DNA of 64,000 nt from Mesocentrotus franciscanus. Taxonomy: Eukaryota; Echinodermata; Echinoidea; Camarodonta; Strongylocentrotidae. Location: positions 354,354 to 418,353 of the forward strand of contig CP137673.1 of the NCBI GenBank assembly GCA_037976565.1, in the 5' to 3' direction. The first letter of the stretch is position 1. Each line of letters begins with the position of its first letter. This document shows, one piece after another, positions 1 through 13,012 of the stretch. The notes under the pieces are model-generated. The model was not told where the DNA came from and made no database searches. It was given only the letters and a program-made list of their open reading frames with translations. Made by a program: the position numbers and the translations under genes.

Positions 1-1269
1 TATTGAAGAAATGCATTGGTGAAATTTAAATGAACTGGCTAATAATAACAAATTATGAGATCTTCTAAGTTATTCCACAATACACACATGTACATGTAAT
101 ATGTATGTTAATTTCAATTAAACTGTTGTGAGGTTGTGATGTGATGTGGACAACCCTCGCATTTGCTTTTATTGAAGAGAAAGATACATTACAGGATAAG
201 AGAAATGTAATTGCTTTGGAAATACTTTGTTGGTTTCTACTAATTTTCCCTTTCCTTACCGGATTGAAAATAGAGTGAACAATGCAAAGAAGAGTAATTA
301 ATCAATCAGCAGTTTTTCTATCTCTAAGTCCTCCAAACTATATTAGCCATAGAAACTACATGTACAAGATTTGATATACACATGAACATTCAGATAATTT
401 GCTGACATTTAACAAAAAGATCCATTACTTAATTCATCTGGGGACAAAATAGTATCTTATTTGAAAACTTACATTTTAGTTGATACTTATAGAGAATAAA
501 TGTTACATCCTGAAGTACTTTTCCTTAACATCAATCTTACATTATTCTTTACACTACCATTTTGAAAAAAGTATGAAATCTTTGCTTTTTAACAAACAAA
601 GGTACAAGTATTATGTTGAATCATAAATATGAAATTATTACAGCTTTGATACCAAGAAAGAATCATATGCAACAAACATACATGTACATATTCACATCAT
701 TATGGATACACTTGATTTAAAAAAAAATTGAAGCTATCCTCCCACTTATTTCTTCTAAATATCCAATGAAGTATAAAATACCTTTTAGATTCAATGGCGA
801 TTTAATTAATTCATAGTGAGCACGCTGTAAAATGTATTCTTACTTGACCAACTATACCTGCATGTATCATAATGCACATGCATGTCCTGAAATATTGAAA
901 ATGAAAGAGCACCTTTATGTACTATTAAGCCAGGATGTGAAAATAATTGCACAGGAAATGACAAAAATGGTTGACATTTTTTGTTTGTTTTGTTAACATG
1001 CATTACAAAGACATTAATGTATGGAAATTAATAAGTATAACATCCATGCATGTCAGTTGAAGGAGTGTTCTAAAATTCACTTTTTAAGAAACTTTCAACT
1101 TTAATTTTAAAACTACAACAATTTTGAGTGTTTTGAGACATTTTCTCATCAATTTATGTACCTAGTAACATGCTAAGTAAATCAATGTGGTTGAAGTGAA
1201 GAGAAAAGAATTGCACTAACTCGTACATGCTGGATCTTGAAACTATGAATCAGATAGTTAGACAGTGAA

Positions 1270-1722
1270 ATGATTATGACCTCCTATCCCCAGTCTGGCT
1301 GACTGTTAGGGCACCACTGAAGATTTTACAACCAGCTTCCTCCACTCCTCGCGGTTCTCGGCTCTACGAAGCACGATGGTCCAGTCAAGGCCACTCTTTA
1401 ATGTTGTCTTCCCATCGTTTCCTCTGTCTGCCTTTTCGTCTTCCTCCTTGTACTGTTCCCTGTAGGATAGTCTTGGCCAGTCCAGATTATTGTGTGACGT
1501 GCCGTACCACTTTAGTTTGCATCTTTTCACTGAAGTCAGGAGGTCTTCATATGGCCTGATGGTGTTTCCAATTTTGATTTTCACTACCTCATTGGTTATG
1601 TGATCTCTATACCAGATACTGAGGAGTTTGGGAAACATCTCATCTCCAGTGCCTGTATCCTTCTTTCAATGTCTGCTGTTATGGTCCATGTTTCACATGC
1701 ATACACAAATATGGACAAATGG
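1270..1722 (-). mobile_element. RTE-like LINE, 5'-truncated 3' fragment
   Basis: Read on the minus strand this encodes the end of a non-LTR reverse transcriptase protein. Recognisable pieces include RDHITNEVVK, GPYEDLLTSVKR, KLKWYGTSHN and the C-terminal EEWRKLVVKS. The same segments occur in the longer copy at 33457-34199 and in the second block copy at 22340-22785. Reading frames are broken here: the GHVT motif is shifted out of frame relative to the other copies, so it is a dead fragment. The 5' truncation falls near 1722. Clade assignment to RTE-like is from memory of family style. Confidence 0.8.
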
Positions 1723-2304
1723 ACAAGATCCTATAACCAATTTTGAATGGGTGGAATTCATTTTCGACTGAAACGCTGCACATGTGTCTTACTTCAAGCC
1801 TGCATAGAAAAAGAAGAAAATGATAGCGTGGATGGTAAAATACAATCGAGTGAACAAATCAAATTGATTCTATCAGGGTTTTACAAAAGGTCTCAAATAC
1901 AATTTAAAAATCATATCAATTCTTTAACCTACATGTAACAATTAAAGTGGGATAGATCTCTTTTTCAAATTCATGTATGCTCCAAAGCCTTCTTTGAGGA
2001 ATGAATGAATGCATCTAATTAAGAACACAAACTGATCATTATCGAACATGTCATTATCAAATCCCTAGATATCATTCTTCATATACTGTACATTTATCTA
2101 TAGAGAAAATGATTGAAAATTCTATTTTTAATATATATCTAATGGGTATCTTCCTACAAATGTGGAAAAGGTTCTCTTATACTGTAACCCTTTGGCATAT
2201 AATCTATTAAGAGATAATAACCACAGCATGTTGAAAAGTGAGGCATTTTTTCTATCTACACATTTTTTTTTTTATTACCTTAAATTTGTCATTGACTCTT
2301 TCAG

Positions 2305-2388
2305 GCAAGTTCAGCTAAGGCAAGAGTGGCATGGGTACTTTGGAGGAATACATGAATGGTGCCACTTGTTGATTTCCTCTTTCTGCAA
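2305..2388 (+). CDS. Candidate internal coding exon (duplicated-block copy 1)
   Basis: An 84-base stretch is preceded by a T-rich tract and a good acceptor (ctctttcag) and followed by a donor-like GTGAGG. One frame is open across it and reads QVQLRQEWHGYFGG then IHEWCHLLISSFC, which is protein-like in composition. The other copy (23376-23459) keeps both splice sites and frame, with one visible substitution (H to N). Entry is after the first base and exit leaves two bases of a codon, which fits the entry phase of the candidate exon at 10633. I do not recognise the family. It could be chance, because the two copies are too similar for conservation to be strong evidence. Confidence 0.3.
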
Positions 2389-2954
2389 GTGAGGTTTAAT
2401 TGAAAATATTACATTATATGTGCATATTTATAGTTTAATAGAACCATGATCATAGATTAGCAGGATATCTTTCTGAGTATGACAAAGTTTACGACTGAGT
2501 GTATAGTACATGTAGGTACATAACAATTCCAGTACTGTTTCATTAGAGTGAGCATTACAACAGCTCTAAATCAGATCATGAAATTATGAAAATCTGATCT
2601 TGCAAAGAGGACACTTCAATGCATTACAATTAATCTATAACTATTTAATCATATTGCAAAAGTGTATTGGAAAATGAGGAGGGTTCACTACACACACTGA
2701 TGAAACTTGGTTATCAAGGGAAGTCTACCTTGAAATTATGATGGTTTTGAGAAAAGCAGAAAAACTACAGACAAAAAGCAGGGAAAGTTTAAGAAAAATC
2801 TGATGAAATATAAAGTTATGAATCCTTAAAGTCTTAAATGACCAAAACAACATGTCTGCAACTACCTAACAAAACAAACAAAACAAAAAAAAAAATCAAC
2901 AACAGGCAATTTCGGAAAGAGTTCCATATGTAACCCCGCTAAAATCGATCTATA

Positions 2955-3006
2955 TTGATCTAACCCTACCCTAACCCTTATCCTAATCCTAATCCTAACC
3001 CTAACC
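2955..3006 (+). repeat. Degenerate CCTAAC tract (telomere-like, interstitial)
   Basis: About 50 bases of imperfect CCTAAC, CCTTAT and CCTAAT units lie between two short arms that look inverted: cggaaagagttccatatgt before and acatatatggaactcttgcc after. The whole may therefore be a small inverted-repeat element with a telomere-like core. The same structure is at 24033-24090. Confidence 0.7.
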
Positions 3007-4187
3007 TAGCATACCCATATTTTTTTTTCAATTTTAGTGGTGGTTACATGACATATATGGAACTCTTGCCATAATTTCAATGGCCTTGCAGGGTTCATCT
3101 TCTGAAACTTGCAAAGGTTACAAAGATGTATTTACAACTTTAGATGTACTATAGAATCAGAACATGATTTCAATGGGATGTATTGGAATTGCCGGAGGTG
3201 ATTTTTTTTTCAACTGTTGCAATGGTGTTAAAAGCAAATTAGCATCTTGTGAATGGTGTAGACTTTATTTAGTGACATTCCACTTGCAATTTCTTTTTTA
3301 AGGCTACAAACATTACTGTTATGATAATTGTAGATCTATCACATAAAGATGACAAGTGACATTTGAAATAAGATTTGTCTTCCTACATAATTATTCATAA
3401 AATGTCTCAAATTCATTTGCTTTGTGTTTCTGCTACCTGTATACATGGTCTTTCTCTTGCTCCCCCATTACTCTGTAAGCAAAGACCCAATATTTAACAC
3501 TTCATTACAAAAGTATATTGTGTCTTGAGTGAAGCCTAAACTGGTTCCTACTGCTTAGCCTTGGCTGCATTTTCCTTAGTCTTCTAGCTCAGATCCTCTC
3601 TTCCACACTTCATTTTATTATCGTAATTTGTTCTTATATCTTTTGGGTTAGATTTCCTAATCTATGTGATTCATGCATTATGCTGCTGACTGAAGAAAGC
3701 AATTTTTAAATTGTCAACTAAAAAGATCTAAGCATACATGTATGTCAAAGGGCTGGCTCAAAGAATAGGAGGTAGAAAAAAGGAAGGGGGTGTGGTGGGA
3801 ATTGACTCAAACTCATGAGATTTCACAAGAGGACTTTATGAAAGCAGGTCGATAATATCCAATAAATAAATATAGTTGTACTTTGAATCATCTTCACATG
3901 GTATTAAAGTAAATGTTAACAAAAAAACATTATTCATGTACCTGTTACTGCTACTTGGAGGTAACCCTCATTGCTGAGAAATAAGCCTTGAAGTACTGTT
4001 TGGTTGAAGGGAAATTCCATTTCAGCTGTATAATACCGCAAATGTCTGTCCTTTTGCTCCAAAGAAGACTGTAGTTTGGGTAATTTACAATTAAGTATAC
4101 ACATGTAAAGTTGTATTTATACAGAAATAGCAAACTGACATAATGACAATACTGCAACTTCCTATTCAAAAGGGAAGAGAAGGGCAG

Positions 4188-4268
4188 CTAGAGTGAATGA
4201 GAAGAAAAAAGAAAAGGAGAAAGAAAAGAAAGAAAGGGAAAATAAGGGAGAAAGGTAGAAAGAGAGGA
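4188..4268 (+). repeat. Purine-rich (GA/GAAA) microsatellite, short allele
   Basis: Nearly pure A and G on the plus strand. The corresponding tract in the second block copy (25270-25395) is about 45 bases longer, built of repeated GGGAAAAAGAAA units. This is the most variable place between the two copies. Confidence 0.8.
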
Positions 4269-4381
4269 CTTAATTGAATCAAGGCCAAGAGAGTCTAAAA
4301 ATTGCAACAAGATTTCGATTGGCCTATTATAATGTTCTACAATTCTCAATGAAATTGGTATGTAATGTTTTGTGGTATCCT

Positions 4382-4881
4382 NNNNNNNNNNNNNNNNNNN
4401 NNNNNNNNNNNNNNNNNNNNNNNNNNNNNNNNNNNNNNNNNNNNNNNNNNNNNNNNNNNNNNNNNNNNNNNNNNNNNNNNNNNNNNNNNNNNNNNNNNNN
4501 NNNNNNNNNNNNNNNNNNNNNNNNNNNNNNNNNNNNNNNNNNNNNNNNNNNNNNNNNNNNNNNNNNNNNNNNNNNNNNNNNNNNNNNNNNNNNNNNNNNN
4601 NNNNNNNNNNNNNNNNNNNNNNNNNNNNNNNNNNNNNNNNNNNNNNNNNNNNNNNNNNNNNNNNNNNNNNNNNNNNNNNNNNNNNNNNNNNNNNNNNNNN
4701 NNNNNNNNNNNNNNNNNNNNNNNNNNNNNNNNNNNNNNNNNNNNNNNNNNNNNNNNNNNNNNNNNNNNNNNNNNNNNNNNNNNNNNNNNNNNNNNNNNNN
4801 NNNNNNNNNNNNNNNNNNNNNNNNNNNNNNNNNNNNNNNNNNNNNNNNNNNNNNNNNNNNNNNNNNNNNNNNNNNNNNNNN
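4382..4881. other. Assembly gap of 500 N
   Basis: Exactly 500 undetermined bases, the round number used for gaps of unknown or estimated size. Sequence on the left belongs to the duplicated block; sequence on the right (from 4882) does not match what follows the block at 25521. Any apparent reading frame across this run is meaningless. Confidence 0.99.
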
Positions 4882-6376
4882 CTGAAGTCAATATTTCACA
4901 AAATGTCTGTCATCAGTCTAAAAATAAAGTTTAAATTCCACTGCTACTTCATTAAATAATCCTTTCCATACACTGTACAACTTTTCCAATGCCATCCAGT
5001 GACTCTAGTCTCTTCTCTTGTCGTCATGCAAATAATGCCAATCATTGCGGTCTGACTTTCCCATGAGCGTGATGATTTTGTGTGCAGTACTGTTACTACT
5101 GTAACAACTTTACAGAGAAATGGTTGTTGTGAATGCATGCGCTGGATTGCTGGCCTTACATACATGTACATGAATGTGGCTGAAATACTGCTTTTGTTTT
5201 TGGTAAATGTCATAACCGTGTACACATTTACACGCACGGATAAATTGTCCGTGTACACGGATAGGAAATTACACACTAATTCACAGCACTAAATAATTTC
5301 AGAAACAATTTAATGACAATAAAAGATATTGTATAAATAATTGGAATATTATTGAAGACTTGCTGGGTAACAAGGTTAATAGAGCCTTACCATCACATGA
5401 CACTTGATGTTCAAGTTATTCAACACCAAAAGAGTATTGAAAGTTACAATTTTAATGTTTATTTGTGACCCTTTTATACATGTAATTAGTAAACATATTA
5501 AATGTTGAGAGCCAGTAGCAAGTATTGATACTGGTAGTCACATTTTAAAAAGGGAAATGTGACCCTAATAGTAAGTTGCTCTGAAGGAAACAGAAAATAC
5601 TCAGAAGCAGGCTGGTGAAAGTTTGAACAAACTCAGACAAGTAATAAGTAAGGTTTTAATGTTTGAAATTTGTAGTCGGTATATGAATTTCAAATTTTCG
5701 AATTGATGATTCGGCATTGTGATGTAATGTTGGACCAATCTCTCATACCATTCAACAATTAATTGACTATGATAGAACCTCTTCATTTTTGGAGGACCTA
5801 TTGAGCTCTCTGAATATATTGTTAGTACAGCTCTGAGAGAAAAGGGACTGAAATGCTGTAAATTTTGTTTTAAAAGTGTGAAACAAATGGAGATTTACAC
5901 CAAATATGTCCCAGTAGAATGACTTACTGTACATGTGTATGCTGGTTGTGAATGTTAAGTGATTACAACTTTCTAATATTTTTTTCTTCCTGTTTTTAAG
6001 CGTTGAAAGATTTTAAAAATAACTTATATGTCTTATGTTCATGAAAAAATGGTTGGGAAAATTCAAAATTGTTTGGGAGAATTTACTGTTAGAAGGTGTT
6101 GACCAGTGACGCCTTCAAAGAAAACCATAAATATCTTTGTGATTTGAGATTTTTTCAGGATTTTTGCATGCTAGAGGGTTAGTACAGTAGAAGGAATATA
6201 ATAAGTAACATTTCATACAAAAATTACACAGTTTTTTCATCAACCTTCAACAATGTTACCAAGTCACTTTAAGTATGGAGTGAGTCAAAGTCATTAGCTA
6301 GGTCAACAAGAAGGAATGTATAGTGATTATTATTTTCATAACTTCAATTACTGAACAACTCTTAGTAGAAAAATTA
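4882..6376. other. AT-rich stretch without recognised gene
   Basis: I see no convincing gene. At 5216-5262 a short sequence is locally self-complementary (ccgtgtacac, cacggata, tgtccgtg, tacacgg). The open frames across 4944-5292 run on both strands over the same bases and have no domain character. Confidence 0.6.
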
Positions 6377-7132
6377 TTAAAGCCCAAGTCCACTCCAAAA
6401 ATAACTTACTTTCAATAGAACCAGAAAAATCAGACAAACCAATCAAAAAAAGTTTGAGCAAAATCGGATAACTAATAAGAAATAATGAAAACTTTGAAAA
6501 TCACTACACAAATTGGCAACTCACTCATGAGTCTGTGACGTATGGTCCTCACTATCCACTAATTATTTTCTTTATATTGATAATATAAATTTCCTATTTT
6601 TCCCCTAAGAATCTTATTTCTTCACACCAGCATCCAAGTTAGATTGATAGTAATATGTTTTTGTGTGGATGCACTAATATAGAGTAATTTTTTCCAGTTA
6701 AATCATGAAAAATTTGAATTTTGATAAACTATTTATATAAAAATCAATAATTATGAAATACAATATTCAGAAAATAGTATCAATTCTTCAAAATTCATAA
6801 AAGATTTTGGGAAATGTCATGCACGCAATATGATACAAATCATATAACCTGGGCAAAGGCATGGGAAATCAAGTTTTGGGGATAAAAGGAAATTAATGGG
6901 ATTAAACTATATAAAGCAATTGATAAGTAGTGAGGACATGACGTCACAAACTGATAACCAAATTGGCAATTTGTGTAGTGATTTCCATTGTTTTAGTTTT
7001 ACATACTTTTTCAAAAATTCATAACTTTCTTATTAGTTATCCGATTTTGCTCAAACTTTTTTGATTGGTTTGTCTGATTTTTCTGGTTCTATTATTAAAG
7101 GCAAGTTATTTTGGAGTGGACTTGGGCTTTAA
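6377..7132. mobile_element. MITE with about 190-bp inverted arms and TTAA target duplication
   Basis: The element runs from AGCCCAAGTCCACTCC at 6381 to its inverted complement GGAGTGGACTTGGGCT ending at 7128, flanked on both sides by TTAA (6377-6380 and 7129-7132). The arms (about 6381-6565 and 6940-7128) are long, imperfect inverted copies of each other; the centre is AT-rich with no coding capacity. TTAA duplication is the hallmark of the piggyBac superfamily, so this is best read as a non-autonomous piggyBac-type element. The family link is inference from the target site. Confidence 0.85.
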
Positions 7133-10100
7133 CACAGTGAGCAAATATTTCACCCAACAGTTAAAAATGTTTTTGTGGTTAATGTTGAATAGAAATGTAA
7201 CATTTTATCAACCCTATAAATATATTTGTATTAAAGAACTTTTCAAATGTTGAATATCCATTTTACACGTAGAGTGTATAAAAATACCAACATTTAACAA
7301 TCATACAACAGACATTCTGTGATATGTGTTCAGGCTGAAACATAACACAATTTAGCATACTCTGTATATTTTTTAATGCATGGCAACAAAAATTAACACA
7401 CCTTATTCTTTACATGTACATGTATGTCTCGATTAGAGTTGATTCTGCAGTGTAGGAAATGATGTTATCCTTTATTGTGAAAGCTTTGTCAAAAAGCTGT
7501 ATTACAGTATTTAAATACATGTAGCTTTGTTTTCAGCAGACAAGAATAACAAAAGACATCCAACTTCAGGACCTTGCCTATTTTCCAATTTTGATTTTAA
7601 TTTTCCGTCAACATGATTGTATGACTACTTTTAGAAGTTTGTCGTTTGTTATTTCATCATTTGCATAGAGCATTGCATAACATTCTTTAACCAATGAATT
7701 TCTTTTACATTGGTGCCTAAATTATATGGATTTTGTAATTTTGATATGTGCAGTATACTGCTGAATGGGAAATGTGATACATGTAAGTGACAATGTTGCT
7801 AAATAAATAGTGACTCTTACTTTTAATGTTGATCCTAAAATACATATTTTAATGAAATTGTAGATTTCTGCACCCAAACAGATATCTTGTTATCCAAAAG
7901 ATCTGGTGAAACTCTCAAAATGATAAGTCTCAATAATAGCACCAACTGCACCACAATCAATTGGGTATCATTGCATAGAGAAATACATGTACACTGTAGG
8001 TCTAACCATACATGTATTACACAATAAAAAAGGATATTATATTCTCATAAGTGATATTAAAGAAAACCAACTTTCTAAACAGGGTGGATTGTTTCAGAAA
8101 TGCCTATTTCCTTCAAGTATTTACTATCTGTGACATTTACATGTAATCTACATTTGAAGCTCTATTTACTAGTTCTGAAATTGGTTGCGAGTGTCTTTTT
8201 TCAAATCACTTTCTAAACCAAAACAGGTTTTTATCTGAGGTATAATCATAAAATTTAAACATCTTTATACTAATAAAAAGAAATAGATTAAATTCCTCTC
8301 CTGGCAGCTTCAATTCTGAAGTATTGATGAACTATGACCTGTACCTGTATTAAATAGTAGTGGTCAAAAGCCTACTATTTTGAGTAGTACAAAATTATAA
8401 TCTTTGGAAAATCCTGTTTCAATTTATTATACAATGTTCAGTGATCTGTGAGGCTACATTATAGATTTACGTGGCATCAGTTACAATTTATGGGCCATTT
8501 CCTTTCTCCCTCTCAATGTACATGTAAATAGCACCAGTATTCTTTTGGGCTACCGGTATATTTAAAGAAATGTAAATCAAATCAGACAAGTCACTCTCTT
8601 TTCATACAGTGCTGAAGTGAGCAATGTGGTTCAAATGTTATAAATAATTGTAAAATTTTGAATACTGGTACTTTGTTTTGGTAATGTGATTTTCCAATGT
8701 CTTCCAATAATGGTTGTCTTGCTGACCCTGACCTCTAAAGCAAATAGCCTAACTTTTTTTTTAATGGTACATTGTAGCTGCAATAGTTTTGAAAAAATCT
8801 TGATATACATGTACATGTACAGTGTACACCCTGTAGGTGTCACATTAATTCATTTTCAATTTATGTTAATTAAAATGTGAACAAATTCAGGGCAAAAACT
8901 TTCCCTCACAGCAACGCAGCCTCTCTAAATCGAATATGTTGGTATAGTATTACATTTGATGTGATAGTTCGAATATCGTGATGGTACTGTAGGTTATGAA
9001 TACTGTAGGTAATGGATCACATTCTTTCCCCTAAAATATGTGAAATTCACCTACTGTATGTAGAAGATTTAGGGTGAAGGGTTTTCATATGGTAAAGTTT
9101 GGCATAGCCTATCATTAATTGGAGCTTAACATGTTTGTCATTTATATAATATTACTGGCCTTGAGGGAGAAACGAGGTAATACACGCTGTATTGCCCCAA
9201 TACACGTACATGCACATATATCATTGTATCCCCCAAAAGATTCTAATTATTACCTATTCCTTTGTAAAGCAGGAAAGGGTACTGTAGGCCTACGGTTAAT
9301 ACTAGACCCTACTACCGTGCCGCATGATAGTCTGCTCAAACTTTGCGGCGATTTAGCTGTTTGTGTTCCCGGGCCAATACGTAATGGGCTCAATATGGAA
9401 CACAATTTTTGTACTCAAAGTCAATGGTGAAACCCGAAAGAGTGAAAATATCAGGAAATATGGCCTGCTCGAAACTGTTAGTTTGCGGACCGGGCAAAAT
9501 ATGCATTTTAAATGCATAGTAAAATTACATGTACCTGCTACTGTATACATGAAGGTATAAAGCAAAGACAGATCAAATTCACTACTGGTTCCTGTAAAAT
9601 TTCACCTAGAGAGTACATGCTGTGCATAGACAAAGTGTTACCAGCCATACAAGACATGTAGGAAAACAAAACTGAACAGGAAATTGTTAGTTAAAATTTC
9701 TAAAATATTGCTTTGTATAATGTCTTGTGATGTGACCGAAAATCTTTTAGAATAGTACTCGGTACACTGAATCATTTTACATAGCAGCTCATGAAACTTA
9801 AATCACATTTTAGTCTTTTCAAATCCTCTGTGAAGTCCTTTTGACATTAGCTTTAATGTGACAATTTTTGTAGTACTCTGTACATGTACATGTACATTCA
9901 ATCCTATGGTCATATAGAGATTGAATCGCATTGTTATTAAATATGAACTTGTCTCCTATACAGGGTGTACATCTTCAACAATATTCGCATACACAACAAA
10001 GCCATCAGTCTTTTGAAGATTTTTTTTTCTTTAATTGTGTATTTTATCTTTCATTTTTTAAACATTCCTAATACATTGCCAATTATATTGTTTTCCCATA

Positions 10101-10632
10101 TTATTTTATCATATGTATGTTCATTTGCTAAGATTGTATCTTTATGAAAATGAAGTGAATAAATGCATGACAATACTAATTACATGTGTAATGATATCTT
10201 TATACCTGTAATGATAAATTTCAAATGCCTTATTGTATTTTTTATAAGAATTTTAATTGTTATTATTTGTAAGTTCATTTTAAAATGTTTGATAGGAAGA
10301 TCATAGATCATAGATCAACATAATTTGTGTAATTATCACTGTTTTGTATACCTGAGATCCTATTTGCAAATATTTATTGGAAGATTTGTATATAATATAT
10401 ATATCCTTTGCTTACATAAAATGGATTTCTGTGGCTTTATCAAAGAAATTTCCAATAATTGGTTCAGCATGTACTGTACGCATGTAGACATATTGATCTA
10501 TCAACTGACATATGTACTGCAATATTATAAGAAATTAAGAATATATGTAGTTCTTTTGATTCTGTATTCTGTATGATATGTGACATGTTTGAAATATTTT
10601 TATAATTCTTAAAATGCATATCCATTTTTCAG
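7133..10632. other. Intergenic or intronic AT-rich DNA
   Basis: No recognised gene. There are scattered ACATGTAC clusters (7410, 8811, 9883). A somewhat GC-richer piece at about 9170-9510 has open frames on both strands but no family I can name. If the exons at 2305 and 10633 belong together, this is intron. Confidence 0.5.
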
Positions 10633-10747
10633 AGGGGCAGGTAGACACTTGATGACAATCAACGCAAAGGCACAAGGTGACTGTCAAGATGAAGAAGAAA
10701 CAGCATGTGTACTCCACAGTGACAAGGGGCTCTTGATTATCCTTTGA
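10633..10747 (+). CDS. Candidate terminal coding exon
   Basis: After a clean acceptor (tccatttttcag, ending at 10632) one frame stays open for 37 codons and ends at TGA 10745-10747; the other two frames close within a few codons. It reads GAGRHLMTINAKAQGDCQ followed by DEEETACVLHSDKGLLIIL, hydrophilic and acidic and unlike the surrounding AT-rich noise. AATAAA follows 66 bases after the stop. The entry phase (one base completing a codon) fits the exit of the candidate exon at 2305-2388. No family recognised. A GAG-GTATGT donor at about 10786 offers an alternative in which this is an internal or non-coding exon. Confidence 0.4.
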
Positions 10748-10813
10748 GAAAGTGGTAGATCAAGTTGATAGCATGAAATATATGAGGTATGTAGGTGGAT
10801 TGTAAATTTTTGT

Positions 10814-10819
10814 AATAAA
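10814..10819 (+). terminator. Candidate poly(A) signal AATAAA
   Basis: Canonical hexamer 66 bases downstream of the TGA closing the candidate exon at 10633, with T-rich sequence following. The hexamer is frequent in AT-rich DNA, so the position relative to the exon is the only support. Confidence 0.35.
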
Positions 10820-10840
10820 AACTTAGGATTGTTCAATGAT

Positions 10841-12867
10841 CAAGGTATTTAAGACTCTTACCCCATTTTCACCAGTTTTTATTGATGGCTATTACGTGCT
10901 GCATGCATGTACATGTACATTGATGCCTTTGGATCATAATTAACTAGTATGCTCATGTAGTAGACCATTTTCAAAATATATTCAAATGTATACATACGTG
11001 TACTGTGTACCTTGCGATGAGCTATTACATTCACTTGTTTTCTATTATTGTACCTCAATAGTCGGAATGCAAATTGCGAGAATTACAGGTAGTTGTTGCT
11101 ATATGTAGGTTGGGTAAACATTGTGGCCTGCCCGACCTAACAACACTTAATGTGTGTAATTTGTATTCTGAGAGTGTTTATTATTGAAATACAATTTGTC
11201 AAAGCAGGAGAATGAAATGATTTACATGTATAAAGAGGCAGTTAACGAAGATGTTTTTGCATGAAATATATTTACAGTATGAAAATAACCTATTAAACCA
11301 AACACTTGAGTATATTTGTGTTTACTTAAAATATATACTAGCAATTATGGTAATAACTCAACATTTTTAATTGTTTTGTTCCTAAAAGTGATTTCATTTG
11401 ATATATAATGCTGTACTGTGACTTATCCACATAGAAATTGTAGAGCATTGCATATAATAGTTATACAATTTATAGATTGCTGTGTTATAGATAATTATTG
11501 TGGGAAAAATGTGAACCTTCCCATTTGTTAGCAATTACCATTGGCAATACAGTGTACAAGATTACCAAAAAATTCTAGAATAATAAATACTAGACCATAT
11601 TTGTTCATATGATATTATATGATATGATATAATATATGATATGATAGTATGGTATGGTATGGTATGATAGGGAAAAATTCAACTAAGAAGAAATTTGTAG
11701 ACATTTGGATGAATCGTATTCCAAGATATATTATTGTTTGCACTGTTCACACTGTTCTTGAGACCGAAAAATAAATGGGAGCTCTGTTCTTTAATTTTTC
11801 AAACCAACAGATTTCATATAGGATCCCTTCAAGTACAAGGTCTATGCTGCTTCACACGTGCACTGAGAGGGACCTGGCAGAGGCTAATAACATGGCTCTT
11901 GTAGAAGAAAAATTACCCCCAAACAAGTACATGTACATGTACATGGAGTACCGGTAGACTAACATGGGGGCCAGTTTGATCAGCACCTTGTGAAGCCTTG
12001 TGCTAAGGTTGATTCAAAGAAAAATGAAATTGAGATTTTGTACTCACCTCTGTGATAGTCAGGTGATGTCTTTCAAGGTTCTGATTTTCACTGTGGCGAG
12101 TATTGAAACTCTATTGGTTGTATTATTAGTCTTATGATACCGTGCATATTGTCATTGCAATATTGGCAGCTTTAGCTTACATGTACCGGTACATGTAAAG
12201 ATGGTTTGTCCCTTTGCAGATCTAAAACACTGGAGTTCCATGAATCCAGTGGTATATTAAAGAGATCTATTATTAGGAACCTCCAACCAAATAACAACAA
12301 AAATATGTGTACCGTATACTAGTGTTGATTTGAGAAAAGCTCTTGCTGTGGCAATTTGAAAATGGCGCTATATTTTAATTTCTTACAAAGAAGTTTCAGA
12401 ACCTATGACTGTAAAATTTCACACTTTATATCTGAAGGGTTTATTCTTTGAAACACTTGGCAAGTTTCTTGAGTTTGCACAAATTTGAAAAAGTGTAATT
12501 TGTAATGTATGAGTTTACAGAATTCAATATCACTGTTTTTTGAAGACATTTAAATTGGATTTGAATTAGAGCAAACAATTTAAGAATATATCAGTTAAAC
12601 AAATAGGGTGTGTATTTTGATAAATGTGGGATATCCATTTGTTTCATTGTACTACACATTTTTTTGAAAGGTTGATCTTCCACTATTAATTTTTGTTAGA
12701 GGAAACCTCATGAAACCTCACCCCAAAGAATAAGCGTGGGTATTCTGAAAAGTGAGATGTATTTCTGCCGGCCCTATGATGTACAAAATTCCTTACGAAA
12801 ATGGACAAGAGATATGTAGGATGCGATAGTTAATGTGGTTAGATGAGCAAGTGTGCGCTTGTAAAAA
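10841..12867. other. AT-rich stretch; contains one weak exon candidate and a 22-bp palindrome
   Basis: Apart from the weak exon candidate at 11811-11926, no gene is seen. A perfect 22-bp palindrome centred on ACCGGT lies at 12177-12198. A short run of ATGAT and GGTAT variants is at about 11605-11670. Confidence 0.5.
11811..11926 (+). CDS. Weak candidate coding exon
   Basis: Follows a pyrimidine-rich tract and acceptor (aaaccaacag). One frame is open and reads ISYRIPSSTRSMLLHTCT, then ERDLAEANNMALVEEKLPPNK, a protein-like composition. The possible donor (AACAA then GTACAT) is poor and merges into an ACATGTAC cluster. It lies downstream of the candidate poly(A) signal at 10814, so it does not fit simply into the same gene. 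No family recognised. Confidence 0.2.
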
Positions 12868-13012
12868 TGACGCCTGGCTGGAATGCTCCCCAGGGAGTGG
12901 AGATAGTGTGCGGGTTAGCCTGAATCCGATGACCGGGGTCATAATATATCTGCAAAGCGCTTAGACACATCGTTGATGTATTAAGCGCTATATAAAAGCC
13001 GAATATTATAGA
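12868..13012 (+). mobile_element. Retroposon 3' tail (LINE/SINE-type)
   Basis: The segment has GAATGCTCCCCAGGGAG, ATCCGATGACCGGGGTC and the terminal hairpin-like AAGCGCTTAGAC ... TATTAAGCGCTATATAAAAG. A tail ending in GCGCTATATAAA is characteristic of CR1/L2-type LINEs and SINEs that borrow their 3' end. There is no coding sequence; it is a truncated insertion. I recall near-identical tails as frequent in sea urchin DNA, but cannot check this here. Confidence 0.6.

Larger units (their letters stand above)
1..4381. repeat. Long duplicated block, copy 1 (truncated by window edge and gap)
   Basis: The sequence matches 21061-25520 almost base for base, in the same orientation, with scattered single-base changes and small indels. 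The match starts at the first base of the window and runs to the last base before the run of N, so neither true boundary can be seen. The block contains an RTE-like LINE fragment, a candidate exon, a CCTAAC tract and a purine-rich microsatellite, all in the same order in both copies. The largest differences are near the right end, in the purine-rich tract (4188-4268), where this copy is shorter. It may be a recent segmental duplication or an allele assembled twice; the adjacent gap favours the latter. Confidence 0.95.

Noticed and set aside
2955..3006. Telomere or chromosome-fusion site
   Set aside because: Too short and degenerate, repeated in the duplicated block and bounded by inverted words, so a repeat element is the simpler reading.
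4274..4959. Several long open frames across the gap
   Set aside because: They consist almost wholly of undetermined bases and carry no information.
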